Positions 1 through 6,394 of a stretch of 15,323 nt of DNA are shown piece by piece. The DNA is from DASXMX01 sp036794395. GTDB taxonomy: Bacteria; Planctomycetota; Phycisphaerae; Tepidisphaerales; Tepidisphaeraceae. Each line of letters starts with the position of its first letter. Position 1 is the first letter of the stretch. The translations under genes were made by a program, and so were the position numbers. The stretch spans positions 1 to 15,323 of the forward strand of contig DAIRGS010000170.1 of assembly GCA_036794395.1 (NCBI GenBank). Reading direction: 5' to 3'. The notes beneath the pieces were generated by a model, which was not told the origin of the DNA, made no database searches, and worked only from the letters and a program-made list of their open reading frames with translations.

Positions 1-63
1 GCCCGATTCGGCAAGTTGGTTTTCCCACATCTCACCCGGCGCCGGACCCGCGGCTGCTCCAAA

Positions 64-82
64 CACGGGTTAGAAACCCGTG
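64..82. repeat. REP-like palindrome, CACGGGTT/AACCCGTG, copy 1
   Basis: An 8-bp perfect inverted repeat CACGGGTT-AGA-AACCCGTG followed by CCAC lies about 60 bp beyond the stop codon of the minus-strand protease gene. The same palindrome occurs twice more at 6279-6374. It may act as a transcript-end hairpin for the protease, but there is no T-tract, so an interspersed REP-type repeat is the better reading. Confidence 0.7.
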
Positions 83-142
83 CCACTTAAATGCAGATGC
101 CCGGAATCGCGCTCGGTTGTTTAGTGGCTCGCGGCTTTTAAG

Positions 143-1979
143 TTAAGCGGCGCGGGCCTTGCGCGTGATTACGGGCTTGGTGCTGGTTACGAGATGGAAT
201 GCCGCGGGCTGGATGCCGGTGAAGGTGAATTGAATTTCGTAGGTTCCGGCCTGGAGCGTCAGGGATTGGGCGACGGCGCGTTTGCCGGTCTTGGTCGTGA
301 TTTGGTTTCCGTCGGCATCGAGCAACTGCATGGATAGGCCTGGCCTGGAAGCGTTGAGGTTAAGGGTGACGACCTGCTGCTGGGTGAGGGTGAATTGGTA
401 AACGTTTTGAGCGCCCTTGGCGGCAAACTTGCCGGCGAGTTTCCTTTTTCCCTTGATGGGCAGGTTTCCGAGGACGGTCGGGGTGGGCGATACCTGGACG
501 CTGACTTGGCTGGAGGGGTCGGTCGGATCGGGAGGCGTTACGGCGGAGGCGGAGCTGGAGGTTACGGTGAGGGGGAGGGCGTTGGAAGGGTAGCCAGTGG
601 GGGTGGCATCGTCGGCCAGGGTGGCTGAGATTGTGTAATTGCCGGCGGCTGCGAAAACATGGTCTACCGATGCGGGACTTCCGATTAGCGCTTGTGGGGC
701 TGAGCCGTCACCCCAGTCGATTGTCCAGCCGGTGATGGTGTGGCTGGGGTCATTGGCCGAAAGGCCGAGGGTGTAAGTTGAGCCGGCGGCGATTGTGGTA
801 GCCCCGGAGATGGAGAGCGTGGGTGTGGTGATGGCAAGGCCGGCGATGGTTCCGCTCAGGGTGTATTGGCCGATATCGCCATATTGGCCGTAGCTTTTTA
901 CCACCAGGTAATAGGTCCCGGGCGCGAGGGTGGCGGTGATGGTCTGGGAGAGGGACGACGTTGCGGCGCTTGAGACGATGTTGTCGGCGGCGTCGTGGAT
1001 CTCGAGTCGCGAGTGGAGCATGGGGCCGAACTGGGCGACGTTGACGGCGAAGGTATCGGAGCCGGAGGTGGTGGTGACAAATTTGAAGTAGTCGTTTTGG
1101 GCGGTGGTTTCGATGATGCCGGCGTTGCTGAAGGTTCCGCCGGGGGCGGTGGTGAGCAGGGTGGGCGAGGCGAACGTTTGGCCGTAGGTCAGGGTTCGGT
1201 AGCCGAAGCCATCGAGTGAGCCGGCCATGGTTTGCAGGTCGTCCTGGATGACAGCGGAACCGGCGGAGGATTGGCCGTTCCACCAGGTGGCGCGGATTCC
1301 GGGGGCGAGGGGATTGCCCATGAAGGGGGCGGTGGTTCCGTTGCCCGTATTGTACTCGGCGGTTTTGGTGGTGCCGTTGTAGCTGCTCTGGTGCTGGAGG
1401 CCGAAGCCATGACCGGCTTCGTGGGCGGTGTCGTCGGCGGTGTATTGGGTGTTGCCGTTGGCGAGGTTGGCGGGGAATACATACACGGTGTTGGGAACCC
1501 ATGATGTGTAGTACGAACCGACGTAGGCGATTCCGCCCTGGAGTTGGCCGGTCCAGGAACCGCCGCCTCCGATGACGGCGCGGAGCTGGTGATTGGGAGA
1601 GCCGGTGCCGGCTAGATTCCAATTGCCCGGATCGATGGTGGTGACGTTGACGTTGAACGGGCTGAAAGCTTCGGACACGCGCGACCAGATCTCCTGGATG
1701 TTGGCCAGTTCCTGGGTGCTGAAGGTTGTGGCATCGCCATCGGAAGTATAGGCGGGGGTGGCGGGGACGGATTGTCCGCCCCAGGCTTGGGCGGGCTCGC
1801 CATGGAAATCGAGATAGAAGGTTGCGACGGCACCTGGATCGCTGTTCAGGCTTGGGATGCTGGAGAGGGAAGACAGTGGGCCGCCGGCGATTTGGGCGGG
1901 GGTGTCGTTGGCGGCGGGAGCGGCGACCGGGGGGAGGCCGATTTCGTTGAGGGGGTTTTCCAGGGGCGCGGCGGACATG
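143..1979 (-). CDS. Exported metzincin-type metalloprotease with PPC and PKD domains (5' end lost at an assembly gap)
   Basis: Residues are numbered from the methionine just after the gap (611 aa). The protein carries HEAGHGFGLQH at about 186-196, matching the metzincin zinc site HExxHxxGxxH (three His ligands, catalytic Glu), and a plausible Met-turn, FMGNPL, at about 219-224. A PPC-type beta domain follows (about 292-377, ending GTYYLVVKSYG...YTLSGTI). Next come a PKD domain (about 385-473, with WTIDWGDGS and HVFAAAGNYTI) and a second PPC-like domain (about 508-600). The reaction should be peptide-bond hydrolysis outside the cytoplasm; PPC and PKD domains usually sit C-terminal to secreted proteases and help binding or are trimmed off. 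The true start is not in this piece: a likely N-terminus lies across the gap at 2089-2139. The methionine at 1978 is probably internal. The substrate is unknown. Transcription runs away from the RiPP operon, so the two are divergent. Confidence 0.82.
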
Positions 1980-1989
1980 NNNNNNNNNN
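1980..1989. other. Assembly gap of 10 N
   Basis: Ten undetermined bases interrupt the 5' part of the protease gene. The length is a round number typical of a scaffolding placeholder, so the real distance is unknown. The coding frames on the two sides do not match, as expected for an arbitrary gap length. Confidence 0.99.
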
Positions 1990-2088
1990 GCGTTCCGACA
2001 GGTGCCGAGAGTAGTTCTCGATCCCGGCGCAGGTGCCGATCTCCAGCATCATCTCTATGTCGAAGTTGGTCCGCGACTCCAGCCGCTG
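1990..2088 (-). pseudogene. uvrB: Internal UvrB fragment (excinuclease ABC subunit B), probably chimeric sequence
   Basis: Minus-strand translation gives QRLESRTNFDIEMMLEIG followed by TCAGIENYSRHLSER. This is the strongly conserved UvrB stretch RLEQRTxFDxEMxxExGxCxGIENYSRxLSGR, which normally lies inside a protein of about 670 aa. Only some 33 codons are present. They are fused in frame to an unrelated export-type N-terminus on one side and run into the N gap on the other. A real gene would not place this piece here, so it is a misjoined contig end or a tiny recombined remnant. The join falls at QRLESR, a string both proteins can carry. I am confident of the family but not of the cause. Confidence 0.8.
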
Positions 2089-2139
2089 GAAAAACACAGC
2101 CCTGCATGACTTTCGGACCCGCGTCGCGGAGAACGACAT
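2089..2139 (-). CDS. N-terminal piece of a planctomycete exported protein, likely the protease's own start
   Basis: The peptide MSFSATRVRKSCRAVFF, continuing into QRLESR, has the look of planctomycete exported-protein N-termini, which often carry a basic stretch followed by RxxxFxxLExR. A ribosome-binding site reading AGGAAGG (plus-strand 2146-2152) sits 6 nt upstream of the ATG at 2139, which supports a real start. The simplest reading is that this is the true beginning of the metalloprotease at 143-1979, with UvrB sequence and an N gap wedged between. Whether it belongs to that protease or to another exported protein cannot be settled here. Confidence 0.55.
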
Positions 2140-2451
2140 ATCGGACCTTCCTGGCGGGAGGGTTGCTCCCGCACAGGTAGTGTCGGATTCATCGAGATGG
2201 GGACGGAGGTGTTCAACGGGTTCGCATAAGGACCGAGGATGTTAGAATGCCCGTATAATCGTTACAGGCGGAACAGGTTGCGCAGAGTCCGGTCGGCGAG
2301 ATATATGGGACGTTATGCGATTGGTGGAGGTTCCGGCCGGGAATTGCTCCGGCGGATTGGCCAAATTAGCGGTTCCGGCGAGCCGATGGCGTTATTAAGT
2401 TCAATAGGCGCCCGTGCATTGGCGCGGGTGGAACGGCAAACCTCAACTTGA
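2140..2451. other. Divergent intergenic region between protease and RiPP operon
   Basis: This stretch separates two divergent transcription units, so promoters for both should lie here. A TATAAT hexamer is present on the plus strand at 2254-2259, but no good -35 partner is visible 16-18 bp upstream and it is nearly 200 nt from the first RiPP gene. I see no strong hairpin, repeat or convincing gene. A 70-codon open frame at 2239-2451 is judged spurious. Confidence 0.4.
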
Positions 2452-2766
2452 ATGGTCAGCATGAGCAACCAGGCAACGGTTTCGGTGGACTCGGTGGTTT
2501 CGACGGGCAAAGACCTTGTCTTCAGCAACGTCGCCGATGAGGTGGTGATCCTGGACTTGAAGTCCGGGGTGTATCATGGGCTTGAATCGGTGGGGGCGCG
2601 GGCCTGGGAGCTGATGGTTGAGCCCAAGGCGGTGCGGGATGTTCGCGATGCGTTGATGAGCGAATATGACGTGGAGCTTGGGCAGTGCGAAAGCGATCTG
2701 CTTCGGCTGATCGAGGAGCTTAAGAGCCATGGCCTGGTTGAAGTCCGCCCAGCGACGCATCGCTAA
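2452..2766 (+). CDS. PqqD-family RiPP recognition element protein (lasso B1-like)
   Basis: This 104-aa protein fits the PqqD/RRE fold: an N-terminal beta region (DLVFSNVADEVVILDLKSGVYHGLESVGARAWEL, about 21-54) followed by helices (VRDVRDALMSEYDVELGQCESDLLRLIEELKSHGLVE). The pattern 'vxLdlxsGxYxgLxxvGaraWeLl' followed by 'f...l..eYdv....c..dl..ll..L...glv' is typical of stand-alone PqqD-like proteins in lasso loci. Such proteins bind the precursor's leader peptide and present it to the leader peptidase. The gene overlaps the B2 gene by 38 nt, so the two are probably translationally coupled. Two starts are possible, ATG 2452 and ATG 2461. Neither has a clear Shine-Dalgarno sequence, so the N-terminus is uncertain by three residues. 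Confidence 0.88.
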   Translation: MVSMSNQATVSVDSVVSTGKDLVFSNVADEVVILDLKSGVYHGLESVGARAWELMVEPKAVRDVRDALMSEYDVELGQCESDLLRLIEELKSHGLVEVRPATHR

Positions 2767-3199
2767 ATTCGCCCGGCTGGGTTTGAGGGAGCAATGGCTG
2801 GCGATTCGAATCGTGGGCATGCTGTGGCGCGTGCGAATTGCGCTGTGGGTGCTTCCATTTCAGCGCGTTCGCGCGATGGCGACGCGCATGGGGCGGGCCG
2901 GGGTTGGGAAGAATGCTTCGGGGATTTCGGCGCATAATTTGACGAGTCTGATTTCGGTGGCGGCGGTGCATGTGCCGGGGGCGAGCTGTCTGACGCAGGC
3001 TTTGGTGGCGCAGGCGCTGTTGGAGCGGTATGGGTATGAGCCGGTTCTGAAGATCGGGGTGGGGCGGACGGGGCCAGACAATCGCTTTGGGGCCCATGCA
3101 TGGATTGAGCTTGAGGGGAAGGTGGTTATCGGGCAGGTGACGATGCTCGATCAATACACGCAACTGCCGACGCTGGCGGCGGTCACGCCGGAAAAATAG
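2729..3199 (+). CDS. Lasso-type B2 leader peptidase (transglutaminase-like cysteine protease)
   Basis: This 156-aa protein matches the lasso peptide B2 family. A helical N-terminal half (about 1-60) is followed by the catalytic core, with Cys87 in PGASCLTQALVAQALLERYGYEP, then LKIGVGR, then His123 in GAHAWIELEG. The C..(A)LxxQxLLxRxGxxxxLxIGV...HAWxExxG arrangement is the family signature; a nearby acidic residue such as Glu127 would complete the region. Family members cut the leader from the core, working with the PqqD-like B1 protein, which here overlaps upstream. The length is normal and the residues look intact. The gene is followed 78 nt later by the first precursor. Activity is inferred from family membership. 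Confidence 0.88.
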   Translation: MAWLKSAQRRIAKFARLGLREQWLAIRIVGMLWRVRIALWVLPFQRVRAMATRMGRAGVGKNASGISAHNLTSLISVAAVHVPGASCLTQALVAQALLERYGYEPVLKIGVGRTGPDNRFGAHAWIELEGKVVIGQVTMLDQYTQLPTLAAVTPEK

Positions 3200-3261
3200 C
3201 GGTTCTATTGTCTTATCACTTTTATGCCGAAGACTTGAGCAGGGGTTTTCACTGCGCCTTT

Positions 3262-3268
3262 AAGGAGG
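3262..3268 (+). promoter_or_regulatory. Shine-Dalgarno for precursor 1
   Basis: AAGGAGG lies 9 nt before the ATG at 3278. It is much stronger than any site in front of the B1 or kinase genes, and it fixes the start of the small precursor gene. Confidence 0.75.
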
Positions 3269-3277
3269 GCGACGACC

Positions 3278-3430
3278 ATGAAAAAGCCGGCAAACAAGAC
3301 GAAGAAGAAATCTGCCAAGGGGTACAAGACTCCGAAGCTCGCGACGCATGGCGATGTGGCGAAGTTGACGCAGCGGCACGGGAAGTTTAAGCCGCAGTGT
3401 CCGGGAAGCGGTTTTGATCAGCGCGATTAA
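3278..3430 (+). CDS. RiPP precursor peptide 1 (lasso-like leader)
   Basis: This 50-aa peptide has a lysine-rich start (MKKPANKTKKKSAK), then the leader motif YKTPKLATHGDVAKLT and the tail QRHGKFKPQCPGSGFDQRD. The pattern Y-x-x-P-x-L-x-x-x-G-x-x-x-x-L-T is the lasso leader signature read by PqqD-like proteins, and the Thr normally sits at position -2 from the cleavage point. Cutting after LTQ would release RHGKFKPQCPGSGFDQRD (18 aa). It has no Asp or Glu at positions 7-9, so a standard lasso ring cannot form; the acids at 15 and 18 are too far along. It has one Cys (core position 9) and one Ser (12). The strong Shine-Dalgarno sequence, the position after B2, and alignment with a second precursor downstream all support a real gene. 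Confidence 0.85.
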   Translation: MKKPANKTKKKSAKGYKTPKLATHGDVAKLTQRHGKFKPQCPGSGFDQRD

Positions 3431-3464
3431 GCGCTGGATTGTCGATCAAATTAAGATCAGTCAG

Positions 3465-3490
3465 GCGGGCAAACGATATCGTTTGCCCGC
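3465..3490. terminator. Perfect 26-nt palindrome after precursor 1; hairpin terminator/attenuator or operator
   Basis: The arms GCGGGCAAACGAT and ATCGTTTGCCCGC are exact reverse complements with no spacer, 34 nt after the stop of precursor 1. As RNA it would fold into a stable hairpin, closing around GATATC. It is followed by TTGTG, not a real T-run, so it is a weak intrinsic terminator at best. A dimeric regulator site is the alternative. Its place would let it raise precursor 1 message relative to downstream genes. Confidence 0.55.
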
Positions 3491-3591
3491 TTGTGCGCGC
3501 CGGTGCATGGGGTGACAGGCGGAACTTCCGATCACGATATTCGGTAGTATCTTGAGGCTGTCTGAGCACGCTTTATTGGGCACGGAAGAAC

Positions 3592-3630
3592 CCCCCTCCC
3601 TACCCTCCCCCGGGCGTACCGGTGGAGGGG
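3592..3630. repeat. C-rich/G-rich imperfect hairpin, interspersed-repeat-like
   Basis: A pyrimidine-rich stretch beginning CCCCTCCCTACCCTCC pairs with GGTGGAGGGG across a short CGGGCGTACC-type loop. The composition differs sharply from the flanking DNA and resembles short interspersed repeats seen in intergenic planctomycete DNA. There is no second copy in this window, so repeat status is inferred. Confidence 0.4.
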
Positions 3631-3780
3631 AAAAGAAGGAGCGGTCACCGAGGCTTTCTCGCTCCTGAGCGCGCGAGAATAGGGGATTTCTATTGCATGT
3701 GACGGCTGTCATAATTAGCATGAGCACTACGTTACGGCATTTGGTTGTGCCGTGATGGTCTGGGTTTGATCTGTTCCCGG

Positions 3781-3786
3781 AAGGAG
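3781..3786 (+). promoter_or_regulatory. Shine-Dalgarno for precursor 2
   Basis: AAGGAG sits 6 nt before the ATG at 3793. This picks that ATG over the in-frame upstream start at 3745 and gives a 52-aa peptide whose leader aligns with precursor 1. Confidence 0.75.
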
Positions 3787-3792
3787 TCGGTC

Positions 3793-3951
3793 ATGTCTAA
3801 TTCTGTACAGTCCTCTCCCAAATCGTCTCAAGAGCCAAAGAAGAAGTATGTCACGCCCCAGTTGACGACGCACGGCAGCGTCGCCCAGTTGACGGAGCGG
3901 CGCGGGAGCATAATCCCGATCACGCCGCCGGGCAGCATCCTTAGTTTCTAA
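3793..3951 (+). CDS. RiPP precursor peptide 2 (lasso-like leader)
   Basis: The peptide is 52 aa. Its leader YVTPQLTTHGSVAQLT matches YKTPKLATHGDVAKLT of precursor 1 at Y, TP, L, THG, VA and LT; the shared pattern runs on into [QE]R[HR]G. Cleavage after LTE by the usual lasso rule would release RRGSIIPITPPGSILSF (17 aa). This core has no Asp or Glu at all, so an Asp/Glu isopeptide ring is impossible. It is hydrophobic with three prolines and ends Ser-Phe, putting a serine one residue from the C-terminus, near where lasso-cluster HPr-like kinases are known to phosphorylate (the paeninodin type). The kinase gene starts 24 nt later. Precursor status is strongly supported; the mature structure is unknown. 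Confidence 0.85.
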   Translation: MSNSVQSSPKSSQEPKKKYVTPQLTTHGSVAQLTERRGSIIPITPPGSILSF

Positions 3952-3975
3952 GTCGAACTGTCCGATACCGATATC

Positions 3976-4929
3976 ATGCCCACGGCTCTGTATTGTTACA
4001 TGGCCTACGGACTGACTATCGACTCGGATATTGCGATGCCCGAGTTGGTGGCGGTTCAGTCGCCATCCATGAATGATGCCGCGCTCGATAGCGAGCGGGG
4101 GAATTCCCATGTAAGCATTCGGCTCGGCAGCGTCGATCGATCCCGAGTTGATAAACCTTTAGGCGGCTCGGTTCTCTGGGCCGACCGGCAGGATCTATGC
4201 CTGCATTACGAAGAGGTGGGTTGTTATCGCATTGTTCACGGGCGCGAGATCATTGTTGATCTTGTGCCGGATGCGAACGAGCGGACAGTCCGCCTTTATC
4301 TTTTGGGACCCGCACTGGCGATTCTGCTGCATCAGCGCAGTTTGCTGGTCGTCCATGCCAGCGCGGTGTCGGTCGATGGTCGGGTAGCCGTTTTCGCGGC
4401 TGATAAGGGCGAGGGCAAGTCGACGCTTGCCGCGGCTATGCATGCGCGGGGTCACCCGTTGGTGACAGATGATCTCGTCCCAATTGATCTGAGCAGTCCT
4501 GATCGATTGATGGTGCATCCGGGGTTTCCGCAGCTCAAACTGATGCCGGAGGCGGCAGCACAACTGACGGACGATCCTGAAGCGTTGCCCCGGCTGCATC
4601 CTGATTTTGAGAAGCGGGCGAAGACCGCGACGGAGAACTTCCCGCGCGAGGCGCTGCCTCTGGCGCGGATCTTTATTCTCGAAACCGGCGACGAGGACCG
4701 GATTGCGGTGATTCCGCCGCAGCAGCGGTTTATCGAACTGGTTCGGCATTCGTATCTGGCGGCATTGCTGGGGACCACGGGCGAATCGGGGGATCACTTC
4801 CGGCAGGTGGTGACGCTGGCGCAGCGGGTGCCGGTGTTGCGGCTTCGGCGACGTCGCAGTCTGGGCGCGCTGGCTGAGCATGCGAAGCTCGTTGAAGTGG
4901 AACTGAACAATTCCGCCTTACTTGAATGA
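3976..4929 (+). CDS. HPr-kinase-like protein of RiPP clusters (putative precursor peptide kinase)
   Basis: This 317-aa protein has a nucleotide-binding P-loop, ADKGEGKST (about 142-150), in the context VHASAVSVDGRVAVFAADKGEGKSTLAAAMHARGHPLVTDD. The acidic pair Asp165-Asp166 follows, then HPGFPQLKL. This matches the HPr kinase/phosphorylase C-terminal domain as found in lasso clusters. There, such kinases phosphorylate the C-terminal serine of the precursor (established for paeninodin-type clusters). The N-terminal 120 residues are a family-specific beta-rich region, beginning YMAYGLTIDSDIAMPEL. The gene follows precursor 2 by 24 nt and overlaps the next gene by 4 nt (ATGA), implying coupled translation. 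No Shine-Dalgarno is visible at the start. Likely targets are Ser16 of core 2 or Ser12 of core 1; this is inference. Confidence 0.82.
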   Translation: MPTALYCYMAYGLTIDSDIAMPELVAVQSPSMNDAALDSERGNSHVSIRLGSVDRSRVDKPLGGSVLWADRQDLCLHYEEVGCYRIVHGREIIVDLVPDANERTVRLYLLGPALAILLHQRSLLVVHASAVSVDGRVAVFAADKGEGKSTLAAAMHARGHPLVTDDLVPIDLSSPDRLMVHPGFPQLKLMPEAAAQLTDDPEALPRLHPDFEKRAKTATENFPREALPLARIFILETGDEDRIAVIPPQQRFIELVRHSYLAALLGTTGESGDHFRQVVTLAQRVPVLRLRRRRSLGALAEHAKLVEVELNNSALLE

Positions 4930-6152
4930 ATGATAGTGTTGGCGACATCTCCGTGAATGGCGCGGAGGCGCGGCTGATCCTGCGCCTGATTGGGCGGTCG
5001 GTATCTGAGGCGGGCATTTTAGATGCGGATTTATCCGGCATTGATGGCGAAGCGTTGCTGAAGCTGGCGGCGCGGCACCGGGTGCTGCCGCAGATTTATG
5101 CGGGACTGAAGCAGGCTAACGCGCTGGACGCGATTGGGGCTGAGGCCGTTGCCAGGCTGCGGGGGTACATCCAATCCAATGCCGGGAAAGTCTTGCGGCT
5201 GGCGGGGGAATTGCGGCGGCTGGTGGGAGAATTCGAGTCGGCGCAGATTCCTGTCATTCCGTTTAAGGGCCTGGTGCTTGCGGCGCAGGTGTATGGCGAT
5301 CTGTCAATGCGGGATGTGGGGGATTTGGATCTGCTGGTTCGCCGGGAGGACATCATTCGGGCGGCGGATCTGTTGGTGTCGTTGGGACACCATCCAATTT
5401 TTCCCACCGCAACCCCACGTGAAACGGCTTATCTAGAAGGACTGAGCGGGGCGAGGCGAAACCGGTATCTTCGCTGGCATTGCGAACACCATCTGGTTTA
5501 CGAGCCGACCCATCTGAACGTCGATCTGCACTGGGCGATGTCGTTGCGGGAATTTTCCGTATCGCTGGATGTGGATGGGATCTGGTCGCGCGCCAAGCGG
5601 ACAAACGTTGCGGGGCGGGAGATTCTGACGCTTGGCGATGAAGATCTGCTCATCGTGCTGTGCCTAAACGGCGCCAAAGACTGCTGGGAACGGCTGGACC
5701 GCGTTTGTGATGTGGCGCATTTGCTGGCGCGGTCGGGGCGGACGCTTGCTTGGATGAAAGTGTTCAAGCTCGCGCAGGATGCGGGAGTGGCGCGGATGCT
5801 TCGGGTTGGGCTGCGGCTGGCGAACGGTTTGTTGAACGCGCCACTACCGGACGCGGCTGCGAAGTTTGTCGATCAGGATCGGGAAGTGGAGAGATTGACG
5901 GTTGGAGTTTGCGCCGCGCTGTTTGAAGGGGATGGCGCGACACACTCTCGAACGGATCGGGCGGCGTTTGATCTGCGCCTTCGAGAGCGGTGGGGGGATC
6001 GCGCTCAATATTGCCTGGCTCATCTGCGGCCGGGCGTGGGGGATTGGGCGGCGGTGCCTTTGCCCGATTCGCTTTCGTTTCTGCATTATGTGATTCGACC
6101 GTTTCGGCTGGCGTTTCGGCATTTGCGGCCGACCGCCGGCCACGGGATGTGA
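4926..6152 (+). CDS. Nucleotidyltransferase-fold protein (NTP_transf_5-like) of RiPP clusters
   Basis: This 408-aa protein has the core of the 'uncharacterised nucleotidyltransferase' family. The motif PFKGLVLAAQVYGDLSMRDVGDLDLLV spans about 112-138, where Lys114-Gly115 and Asp133-x-Asp135 correspond to the substrate-binding and metal-binding residues. A later VDLHWAM (about 199-205) is also family-typical. The family is often next to lasso-like PqqD, B2 and kinase genes, but its reaction is not established; a nucleotidyl transfer to the peptide or to its phosphate is an attractive guess. It starts on an ATGA overlap with the kinase gene and is the last gene of the operon, followed within 6 nt by a hairpin. 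Length is normal and key residues look intact. Confidence 0.82.
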   Translation: MNDSVGDISVNGAEARLILRLIGRSVSEAGILDADLSGIDGEALLKLAARHRVLPQIYAGLKQANALDAIGAEAVARLRGYIQSNAGKVLRLAGELRRLVGEFESAQIPVIPFKGLVLAAQVYGDLSMRDVGDLDLLVRREDIIRAADLLVSLGHHPIFPTATPRETAYLEGLSGARRNRYLRWHCEHHLVYEPTHLNVDLHWAMSLREFSVSLDVDGIWSRAKRTNVAGREILTLGDEDLLIVLCLNGAKDCWERLDRVCDVAHLLARSGRTLAWMKVFKLAQDAGVARMLRVGLRLANGLLNAPLPDAAAKFVDQDREVERLTVGVCAALFEGDGATHSRTDRAAFDLRLRERWGDRAQYCLAHLRPGVGDWAAVPLPDSLSFLHYVIRPFRLAFRHLRPTAGHGM

Positions 6153-6157
6153 TCCGC

Positions 6158-6180
6158 CAGGCGTGCAGCCTGCACGCCTG
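6158..6180 (+). terminator. Hairpin at the 3' end of the RiPP operon
   Basis: A perfect 10-bp inverted repeat, CAGGCGTGCA-GCC-TGCACGCCTG, starts 6 nt after the nucleotidyltransferase stop codon. There is no T-run after it (CACAAAACG), so it may stabilise the transcript end or depend on Rho. Position argues for an operon-end function. Confidence 0.55.
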
Positions 6181-6278
6181 CACAAAACGCGGAATCACGC
6201 ACCGTTATTTGCACAAACTCAGTGGTTTTCTGAAACGAAATCGAAAAGCACTGTATTTTGCGCGGTTTCGACGCCTTC

Positions 6279-6374
6279 TCGTGACACGGGTTTTTAACCC
6301 GTGCTGACGCGCGAATCAGAGGAAAACCCTCGTTTTCCCCGCAAATCCGCACGGGTTGAAAACCCGTGTCACGA
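6279..6374. repeat. REPIN-like inverted pair of CACGGGTT palindromes, copies 2 and 3
   Basis: A 26-nt unit at 6279-6304 is repeated in inverted orientation at 6349-6374, differing at one position. Each unit is itself a palindrome (CACGGGTT...AACCCGTG) with a TCGTGA extension on its outer side, and 44 nt separate them. Two inverted REP units around a short spacer is the definition of a REPIN. A third palindrome lies at 64-82. No RAYT transposase gene is in the window. Confidence 0.8.
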
Positions 6375-6394
6375 AAACCGCTCAGTTTGAGTAA

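Larger units (their letters stand above)
3431..3792. other. Intergenic region between the two precursor genes
   Basis: This long spacer inside an otherwise tight operon holds a perfect 26-nt palindrome (3465-3490) and a C/G-rich hairpin (about 3603-3630). The last 70 nt are less GC-rich (with TTGCAT at 3693-3698 and CATAAT at 3710-3715), which might drive a separate transcript for precursor 2, but the spacing of these boxes (11 nt) is too short for a normal promoter. No convincing gene is seen. Confidence 0.5.

Noticed and set aside
395..1950. Several long open frames on both strands inside the protease gene (for example 750-1622 minus, 1232-1504 plus)
   Set aside because: They are Arg/Pro- or Gly-rich shadows of a high-GC gene; the metzincin, PPC and PKD motifs are all in a single other frame.
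2239..2451. 70-codon plus-strand frame just before the PqqD-like gene, considered as a further small operon gene
   Set aside because: No Shine-Dalgarno, no recognisable motif, Arg-rich composition of a random frame, and it lies where divergent promoters are expected.
3208..3390. Plus-strand open frame overlapping precursor 1
   Set aside because: It is out of frame with the precursor, which has the strong ribosome-binding site and the leader motif conserved in precursor 2.
3278..3951. Calling the products classical lasso peptides
   Set aside because: Leader and enzymes fit, but neither core has Asp/Glu at positions 7-9 and no cyclase gene is visible.
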